A stretch of DNA of 64,000 nucleotides from assembly GCF_040218065.1 (NCBI RefSeq), contig NZ_JAVJQE010000015.1:372001-436000 (forward strand). Reading direction: 5' to 3'. Under the pieces are notes generated by a model, which ran no database searches, was not told the DNA's origin, and was given only the letters and a program-made list of their open reading frames with translations. Made by a program: the position numbers and the translations under genes. Source of the DNA: Marivibrio sp040218065 (GTDB taxonomy: Bacteria > Pseudomonadota > Alphaproteobacteria > UBA8366 > Aestuariispiraceae). Positions 58,831 to 64,000 of the stretch are shown piece by piece. Numbering within the stretch: position 1 is the first letter of the stretch; each line of letters starts with the position of its first letter.

Positions 58831-59904
58831 ATGCCGTTCGAGCGCCCGACCCTCACTCAGCTGATCGAGCAGACGCAGAACGACGTCGACGGCCGCCTGC
58901 CGGGCGCGGCCGCGCGCCTGCGCCGGTCGGTCCTGGGCGTGCTGGCGCGCGTCTGGGCCGGCGGGCTGCACGGCCTTTACGGCTTCCTCGCCTGGATCGT
59001 CCGCCAGTGGTTCCCGGACACGGCGGAGGCCGAGAACCTGGACCGCTGGGCCGGCAGCTTCGGCCTGGCGCGCAAGGCGGCCTGGAAGGCCTCCGGCGCC
59101 GTCACCTTCACGGGCGAGGACGGCGCGGCGATTCCGCTGGGCGCGATCCTGCAGCGGCCGGACGGGGTGCGCTATCGCACCACCGCCGCGGCCGCCATCG
59201 CCGGCGGGACCGCCAGCGCGGCCGTCACGGCCGAGAAGGGCGGCGCGGCCGGCAACGCGGACGCGGGCCTCAAGCTGGCGCTCACCTCCCCGATCGTGGG
59301 TGTGCAGGGCGAGGCGACGATCGCGGCCGGCGGCCTGACCCAAGGCTCCGACGTCGAGAGCGACGATCGGCTGCGCGAGCGCGTGCTGCTGGAGATGCGC
59401 GCGCCCGCCCATGGCGGCCGCCGCCTCGACTACATCCGCTGGGCGCTGCGCAAGGAGGATCACGGGATTGAGGTCACCCGCGTCTGGGTGAACCCGCATG
59501 AGATGGGCTTCGGCACGCTGACCGTCCGGATCATGATGGACGACGCCTATGCCGACGGGATCCCGCAGCCGGCCGATCTCACGGCCGTCGCCGCCTATAT
59601 CGACGAGGTTCGGCCGGTGACGGTGAAGGAGCTCTACGTCGTCGCCCCGATCGCGGCGCCCATCGCCTTCGAGATCTCCGGCCTCAACCCCAACACCGCG
59701 GCCGTGAAGGCGGCGATCGAGACCGCACTCAAGGATCTGATCCGGCGCGAGAGCGAGCCCGGCGGCACGATCCTGGTGAGCCATATCCGCGAGGCGATCT
59801 CGCTCGCCGCCGGCGAGACCGACCACGCCCTGGTGGCGCCGGCGGCCGACGTCGTCGCCGGGGCCGGCGAGATCCCGACCTTCGGGTCGGTCACCTGGAG
59901 CTGA
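58831..59904 (+). CDS. baseplate J protein (Mu gp47-like)
   Basis: 357 residues, normal for the family. FERPTLTQLIEQTQNDVDGR, LHGLYGFLAWIVRQWFPDTA, DDRLRERVLLEMRAPAHGG and VRPVTVKELYVVAPIAAPIA are the typical blocks. It forms the outer wedges of the baseplate. Start is one base after the gp46 stop. Confidence 0.86.
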   Translation: MPFERPTLTQLIEQTQNDVDGRLPGAAARLRRSVLGVLARVWAGGLHGLYGFLAWIVRQWFPDTAEAENLDRWAGSFGLARKAAWKASGAVTFTGEDGAAIPLGAILQRPDGVRYRTTAAAAIAGGTASAAVTAEKGGAAGNADAGLKLALTSPIVGVQGEATIAAGGLTQGSDVESDDRLRERVLLEMRAPAHGGRRLDYIRWALRKEDHGIEVTRVWVNPHEMGFGTLTVRIMMDDAYADGIPQPADLTAVAAYIDEVRPVTVKELYVVAPIAAPIAFEISGLNPNTAAVKAAIETALKDLIRRESEPGGTILVSHIREAISLAAGETDHALVAPAADVVAGAGEIPTFGSVTWS

Positions 59905-59918
59905 GGAGGCTGACGGGC

Positions 59919-60506
59919 ATGCGCGACCTCGCCGAAAGCTACCTCCGCCAGCTGCAGGCCCTGCTGCCGCCGGGTCTGGCTTGGCCGCGCGAGGAGGAGG
60001 CGGGTCTGACCCGGCTGCTGCGCGCGCCGGCGGACGGCCTGGCGCGCGTGCACGGCCGGGCGGAGGCGCTGCTGCGCCAGGCGGATCCGCGTCAGGCGAC
60101 GGAGCTGCTGTCCGATTGGGAGCGCGTGCTGGGCCTGCCCGACGACTGCACCCCGGCCGACGCCACCTTCGAGCAGCGCCGGCGCGCCGCCCACGCGAAG
60201 CTGACCGGCCGCGGCGGGCAGAGCCGGGCCTTCTTCATCGACCAGGCGACGCGTCTCGGCTTCCCGATCACGATCGACGAGTTCACGCCCTTCACCTGCG
60301 AGAGCGAGTCCGACAAGGCGATCTTCGACGCCGACTGGCGCTTCGTCTGGCGCGTCAACGCCCCGGACACCGTCGTCTTTGACTTCACCTGCGAGACGCC
60401 TTGCGACGAACCGCTGCGCGCCTGGGGCGATGAGATCCTGGAGTGCGAGATCCGCCGCAGGAAGCCCGCCCACACCCTTGTGATCTTCGCCTACGGAGGA
60501 GAGTGA
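59919..60506 (+). CDS. DUF2313/YmfQ baseplate protein (Mu gp48-like)
   Basis: 195 residues. LRQLQALLPPGLAWPREEEA and ADGLARVHGRAEALLRQADP, then LLSDWERVLGLPDDC and RAAHAKLTGRGGQSRAFFID, are the full YmfQ signature. It binds the tail fibre to the baseplate. GGAGGAG follows into the fibre gene. Confidence 0.85.
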   Translation: MRDLAESYLRQLQALLPPGLAWPREEEAGLTRLLRAPADGLARVHGRAEALLRQADPRQATELLSDWERVLGLPDDCTPADATFEQRRRAAHAKLTGRGGQSRAFFIDQATRLGFPITIDEFTPFTCESESDKAIFDADWRFVWRVNAPDTVVFDFTCETPCDEPLRAWGDEILECEIRRRKPAHTLVIFAYGGE

Positions 60507-60507
60507 T

Positions 60508-61926
60508 ATGTTCCGCATCGACACCTCGACCGCGTCCGATACGCTGCCGGCGCCGTCGGCGGCCGGCACGCCTGGCTATTTCCGACCGGGCGACAAGCAA
60601 CAAGGCGTGATCCCGACGCATCTGGACCATGATTGGTTCAACACAGTGCAGGAGGAGCTGGTCGCCGTCGTCCTCGACGCGGGCCTCTCCCTCGACAAGA
60701 CGGACCGGGCGCAGCTGCTGGCGGCGATCAACGCCAAGCTGGGCGCCATCGCCCTTGGCGGCCTGACGGACGTCACGATCACCGCGCCGGCCGACGGCGA
60801 CGTGCTCACCTATTCGGGCGGCGGTTGGGTCAACCAGGCCAATATCTCCGTCGCTGCGCTGCGCAAGGAGCTCAAGATCAACGGCCTGCTGGACAGCCTG
60901 GCGGGCGGCGGGTCTATCCGCGTACTGAACGGTGTCGCGGATCCGCTGGTCGATCTCTCGCGCATCGATACGGGCGCCTCGAGCGGCTACACGCACAGCG
61001 CCGGCGGCGGCTATCTGACGACCGAGACCGAGACCACGACCGATCAATCCAACGATCTTGCGGATTGGAACGGGGCGACCAGCGCAACCTATTTCACCTT
61101 CGACGCCGGGTCGCGCGCGATCGTCGGCCAGACCCTTGGCAACAACGCGCGCGCTTCGATCCGCCGAAACGATGTGATCTCCGGCGACTTCGCAATCGAG
61201 TGGCGTCATGGCAAGAGCGCCAATAACGCGATCACTGGCGTCTATCTCGCCAGCGGCGATGCGGACTTCGATCCTGGCAACGGCGCGAACGCCTATGGAG
61301 CCGACATCTTCTCAAACAACGTCGTAACGAGCACGAGCGCCTGGGGCGTGCTTCTGACCGCCGGCGATAGCTACATGGCGATGGGCGAGGATGGCGACGA
61401 TGCGAGTGCGCTCGCCGCCGGCGCGCCGCTCACCGACGTCTGGCGGCTTGAACGGACTGGGTCGACGTTCCGCGCCTACCGCAACGGGCTGGTGTTTCAC
61501 ACCTTCGCCGTTGAATCAGCCGCCGACGTTCGGTTGATGGTCAACACCAACGGCGACGGCGCCGGTTCGCGTTGGGATTACATCGACCTTATTCAGACCG
61601 GCGCGCCGCAGACGCTCTCGGCCGTGACGTTGCCGATGGAAGCGACGGGCGAGCCCGCCGGCGGGTTGGCGGCGATGCTGGTCGAGCCTCTGGAAGCGGT
61701 GGTCTATGGGACCGACTTTCTTGTCGATCTCAGCCTCGACGACGGCGCGACTTGGGAGGCGGCCAGCGTCGCGAAGCTCTACACCGATCTCGACGGCTTG
61801 GACGTGGTCCTGGCCGAGTTGCCCGCCTTCGCAGGTTCCGGCGATCAAACGCTGCGCGCCCGCTATCGCACGGCGAGCGCGAAGGCGCTGCGCCTTCATG
61901 GCCACCGCTTCGACGCTGAAGTCTAA
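60508..61926 (+). CDS. tail fibre / receptor-binding protein
   Basis: 472 residues. The N-terminal about 85 residues (PGYFRPGDKQQGVIPTHLDH, DWFNTVQEELVAVVLDAG) are the standard baseplate-attachment part. A Gly-rich hinge leads to a beta-sandwich (residues about 195-370; SATYFTFDAGSRAIVGQTLG, VWRLERTGSTFRAYRNGLVF) like laminin-G/lectin folds. Base composition from 61000 to 61500 is visibly less GC-rich, suggesting exchange of the receptor-binding part. Confidence 0.78.
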   Translation: MFRIDTSTASDTLPAPSAAGTPGYFRPGDKQQGVIPTHLDHDWFNTVQEELVAVVLDAGLSLDKTDRAQLLAAINAKLGAIALGGLTDVTITAPADGDVLTYSGGGWVNQANISVAALRKELKINGLLDSLAGGGSIRVLNGVADPLVDLSRIDTGASSGYTHSAGGGYLTTETETTTDQSNDLADWNGATSATYFTFDAGSRAIVGQTLGNNARASIRRNDVISGDFAIEWRHGKSANNAITGVYLASGDADFDPGNGANAYGADIFSNNVVTSTSAWGVLLTAGDSYMAMGEDGDDASALAAGAPLTDVWRLERTGSTFRAYRNGLVFHTFAVESAADVRLMVNTNGDGAGSRWDYIDLIQTGAPQTLSAVTLPMEATGEPAGGLAAMLVEPLEAVVYGTDFLVDLSLDDGATWEAASVAKLYTDLDGLDVVLAELPAFAGSGDQTLRARYRTASAKALRLHGHRFDAEV

Positions 61927-61937
61927 GGGAGACGATC

Positions 61938-62402
61938 ATGAACCGCATTCTTCAGGGCCTTCTCGCCGGGCCAGACCCGATCGGCAACGCCCCCACGATC
62001 CAGTTGGCCCGCGAGGTCGCGATCGAGCTTATCGAACGACGGGCCGACGCCGTCGCCGACGCGATCACCGAGCAGCTCTCGGCCCGCAAGCTGGCCGAGT
62101 ACGACCGCGCCGCCAAGCAGGCCGAGGCGCTGCTGGCCGAGGCCGATCCGGACAACCCGGCCGGAACCTACGGCGCCCTATCGGCCGACGTCGCCGCCGG
62201 CACGATCGACCCGCGCGACGGACAGCCCGTCGCGACGCTCAAACAGGCCGCGGAGGTGATCATGCTGACGCGCGCCCCGTGGGAGGCCGCCCTCGACGCC
62301 CAGCGCCAGGCGCGCCTGACCGCCAAGAACGCCGTCCGCGCGGCCGCCTCGGCCGAGGAGGTCGAGCAGATCCTCGCGGGCATCACCTGGCCGGCGGTGT
62401 AA
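61938..62402 (+). CDS. phage protein behind the tail fibre (assembly-like)
   Basis: 154 residues, helical and charged: AREVAIELIERRADAVADAI, then DNPAGTYGALSADVAAGTID and LTRAPWEAALDAQRQARLTA. Similar small proteins sit after tail-fibre genes of alphaproteobacterial Mu-like phages. A tail-fibre chaperone role is inferred by position only. It is the last gene of the tail operon. Confidence 0.6.
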   Translation: MNRILQGLLAGPDPIGNAPTIQLAREVAIELIERRADAVADAITEQLSARKLAEYDRAAKQAEALLAEADPDNPAGTYGALSADVAAGTIDPRDGQPVATLKQAAEVIMLTRAPWEAALDAQRQARLTAKNAVRAAASAEEVEQILAGITWPAV

Positions 62403-62422
62403 TGAGGGGCGGCGTGAGTGGG

Positions 62423-63184
62423 CTAGGTGCTCAATCCGCTGGCTTTGTCCGGCGAGGCGATAAAGCCGAACCCATGGCTTCGCAGCACGTTCTCCGCGTC
62501 GGGGTGAGCGGGGGCGACGACAATGATACGCCTATACTGATGAATGCTCTCGGTCGTCCGGTAGAGCTGAAGCTGGCGCATAAGCTCCCCAACGGAGCTG
62601 ATCTCGCTCTTCACCTCGAAACCGACCTGGAGGGTCTCCTCCCAGCGAGTCCATTCAGCGGTTTCTTCCAACAACTCGAACGATTGGCCGTAGCCGTTGG
62701 GCGCGTTCTTCGCAGCGAATCGTCGATGGTGCACCCGGACCAGTTTTGCATCGGCGTTGAAGGAGGCGGCGAGATCGAGGAAGCCCACGACTTGCTTCCG
62801 CCCGCCGTATCCCGTGCTCTGGAGGGGCTGCTCCCAAACGTTTTTGACCCAGCTGTGCCTGCGTATGGGAGGCTCGCCCTCTTCAGGTTTCAAGGTGCGT
62901 GCGCCGCGCGCCGGTGCAGGATGAGCCCGCCGCGCCTCTTCGCACAAATACTGATATCCGGGCCGGTCCGGTTTGATCGCCTCGCCATCGACTTCGACGA
63001 CATCGTCAACATAGTGGTCGAATGCACTTCTGAACCGCGGCGAGATCACGTGAGCTTCCGTGAAGGCAGGATCCCTCAACTTCGCGTCGAGCCAATGCAT
63101 GATCTCATCGTGCCTGGGCTTTCGAAGGTCTTCGTCGTTGTAGATCAGCTTCAGCTGGTAATTGCGGTCATTTGGCTGACTCAC
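62423..63184 (-). CDS. minus-strand cargo gene, EVK-motif protein (nuclease-like)
   Basis: 253 residues from GTG 63184, chosen because GGAGG lies at 63190-63194 on that strand; TTG 63196 would add four codons. The C-terminal half has WEETLQVGFEVKSEISSVGE followed by LMRQLQLYR, then RRIIVVAP, an E-x-K within a strand-helix-strand as in PD-(D/E)XK nucleases or related restriction-like folds. The opposite strand, its place behind the tail operon and lower GC suggest a moron, possibly for defence or exclusion. Family not certain. Confidence 0.6.
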   Translation of the reverse strand: MSQPNDRNYQLKLIYNDEDLRKPRHDEIMHWLDAKLRDPAFTEAHVISPRFRSAFDHYVDDVVEVDGEAIKPDRPGYQYLCEEARRAHPAPARGARTLKPEEGEPPIRRHSWVKNVWEQPLQSTGYGGRKQVVGFLDLAASFNADAKLVRVHHRRFAAKNAPNGYGQSFELLEETAEWTRWEETLQVGFEVKSEISSVGELMRQLQLYRTTESIHQYRRIIVVAPAHPDAENVLRSHGFGFIASPDKASGLST

Positions 63185-63232
63185 GTCGACCTCCAATCGA
63201 TTGAACCCTGCCCCTACGATGGAGCGGGGGCC

Positions 63233-63332
63233 GGGGCGTTGGAGCGCCCCAAACCGAGGGGTGGAGGCCCCTCACTTAGGCCGGGCGCGCTAACGCCCGG
63301 CGGTCGCCCCGCACGGTGACGCCACCGCGGGG
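63233..63332. repeat. array of four GC-rich hairpins
   Basis: Stems in a row: GGGGCG/CGCCCC (63233-63250), GAGGGG/CCCCTC (63256-63273), CCGGGCG/CGCCCGG (63281-63300) and CCCCGC/GCGGGG (63307-63332, with an inner GGTG/CACC). They fill the gap between the minus-strand cargo gene and the methyltransferase. They may insulate the two divergent genes or protect a transcript; none has a T tract. Confidence 0.6.
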
Positions 63333-63353
63333 AGAGTGTGAAAGTGCAACCTG

Positions 63354-64000
63354 ATGGAGTCGACTCAAATCGACGGCGAGGCCGTCTCTCCCGTCCGCCC
63401 TCTCGCCGCTTGGGTGGGCGGAAAGCGCAACCTGGCGAAGCGCCTGACCGCGATGATCGACGCGGCCGAGGGCGTGCAGCTCTACGCCGAGCCCTTTGTC
63501 GGCATGGGTGGGATCTTCCTGCGCCGGCGCCGGCGGCCGAAGGTGGAGGTGATCAACGACCTCAACCGCGACGTCGCCAACCTGTTCCGGATCGTCCAGC
63601 GGCACTACCAGCCCTTCGTCGAGATGATCCGCTGGAAGCTTGCGACCCGCGCCGACTTCGACCGGCTGGTGCGGACCGACCCTGAGACATTGACCGACCT
63701 GGAGCGGGCGGCCCGCTTCCTCTACCTCGCCCGCACCAGCCTATGGCGGCCGCGTGGCGACGCCCCGATTCGGAACTTCGATGACCAGCCCGGCGCGCTT
63801 CGACGTCTCCAAGGTGATCCCGATGCTTGAGGACGTGCACGCCCGCCTGGCCTCGGTGACGGTGGAGTGCCTGCCCTACCAGACCTTCATCGAACGCTAC
63901 GACCGGCCCTACACGCTCTTCTACCTCGACCCGCCCTATTGGGCGTGCGAGGGCGACTACGGGCCGGGCCTGTTCGAGCGAGCCGATTTCGAGCGTCTGG
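63354..64000 (+). pseudogene. Dam-type (D12 class) N6-adenine DNA methyltransferase with a frameshift; partial at window edge
   Basis: From ATG 63354 the frame gives the SAM motif (PLAAWVGGKRNLAKRL, YAEPFVGMGGIFLRRR, VINDLNRDVANLFRI). It then reads FLYLARTSLW and loses similarity. One base further on (from 63742) the +1 frame gives YGGRVATPRFGTSMTSPARF and then FDVSKVIPMLEDVHARLASV to the catalytic LFYLDPPYWACEGDYG. So a single extra C at about 63741, or a sequencing error, breaks the gene. The C-terminus is cut off at the window edge. Target would be GATC-like or another A in a short site (inference). Confidence 0.75.

Larger units (their letters stand above)
24583..64000 (+). mobile_element. 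Mu-like transposable prophage (left end and about 39 kb; right end outside the window)
   Basis: From the repressor onward, gene content and order follow phage Mu: c-type repressor, ner, A, B, gam, gemA, mor, lysis, gp25-gp30 packaging and portal, capsid T, gp36-gp38-like, L sheath, M tube, gp41, tape measure, N, P, gp45-gp48, tail fibre. The left border is inferred from the terminal TGT at 24583 and the transposase-site repeats; the exact base is uncertain by some tens of bases. All structural and transposition genes look intact, so this may be an active phage, apart from the broken dam gene. Confidence 0.92.

Noticed and set aside
63281..63300. Third Mor-type palindrome (CCGGGCG-N6-CGCCCGG)
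   Set aside because: Arms differ from GGCGCA/TGCGCC and no hexamer stands at the matching distance; kept only as part of the hairpin array.
1..64000. tRNA, rRNA, integrase-type attachment sites
   Set aside because: I saw no tRNA or rRNA sequence and no tyrosine or serine integrase; integration is by the DDE transposase.

Overview
The window holds two blocks: about 24.5 kb of ordinary chromosome from a high-GC alphaproteobacterium, and then about 39.4 kb of a Mu-like transposable prophage that runs off the right edge. The alphaproteobacterial assignment rests on an Irr-type Fur regulator with a matching Irr (ICE-like) box, a PhbB acetoacetyl-CoA reductase, the rubrerythrin / Fe-S protein / DUF3501 trio, a CbiD plus CobK type cobalamin set, and on the phage carrying GcrA-like and DnaA domain IV genes. 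Genus cannot be told from this stretch; a Rhodospirillales-like host is a guess.

Chromosome (1-24,570). A lipoprotein and a CysZ/EI24 membrane protein are followed by a PfkB-family adenosine kinase overlapping a class I glutamine amidotransferase, and an MFS transporter. A cobalamin region follows: cobO, a SYLF-domain protein, cobQ, then on the minus strand cobA-cobB-ycgN with 4-base overlaps, and on the plus strand cbiD-cobK. Next come an ankyrin protein, a PAS-LuxR regulator, a PBP1A-type penicillin-binding protein, irr, the rubrerythrin operon with an Irr-box promoter, a palindromic GTCATCCCGG repeat and terminator, a MATE exporter, phbB, a Nudix hydrolase, and speD-speE ending in a strong rho-independent terminator.

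Prophage (about 24,583 to beyond 64,000). The left end lies directly behind the speE terminator. It has three copies of a TGAAnnTGCAGT motif spaced like the MuA sites L1, L2 and L3, with four 10-bp repeats in exact helical phase between the first two. Then come a minus-strand S24 (LexA-like) repressor, an operator cluster, ner, two overlapping convergent early genes, a ParB-like protein, MuA and MuB. A long plus-strand early/middle operon with many 1-4 base overlaps follows: a stand-alone DnaA domain IV protein, Gam, an MT-A70 adenine methyltransferase, GemA, a TSCPD protein, a GcrA-like protein, DUF2786 and a Mor activator.

Two copies of a 21-base sequence holding the 16-bp palindrome GGCGCACCGTTGCGCC sit at the head of the two late transcription units: lysis/packaging (38,960-45,707) and capsid/tail (46,038-62,402). 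They are probable Mor-dependent promoters. The lysis unit has an endolysin, holin-like proteins, and Mu gp25-gp30 equivalents. The capsid unit starts with a single 800-residue protease-scaffold-capsid polyprotein, then neck proteins, contractile sheath and tube, a P2-type E/E' frameshift, tape measure, baseplate proteins and a tail fibre. The right arm visible here carries a minus-strand EVK-motif (nuclease-like) cargo gene, an array of four hairpins, and a Dam-type methyltransferase broken by a 1-base frameshift.

The most interesting idea is that the phage carries DNA-binding or methylating relatives of all three elements of the alphaproteobacterial cell-cycle circuit (DnaA, GcrA, an adenine methyltransferase) in one early operon. 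Next come the matched Mor-type promoters, the frameshift signal, the phased repeats at the transposition end, and the fused capsid polyprotein.
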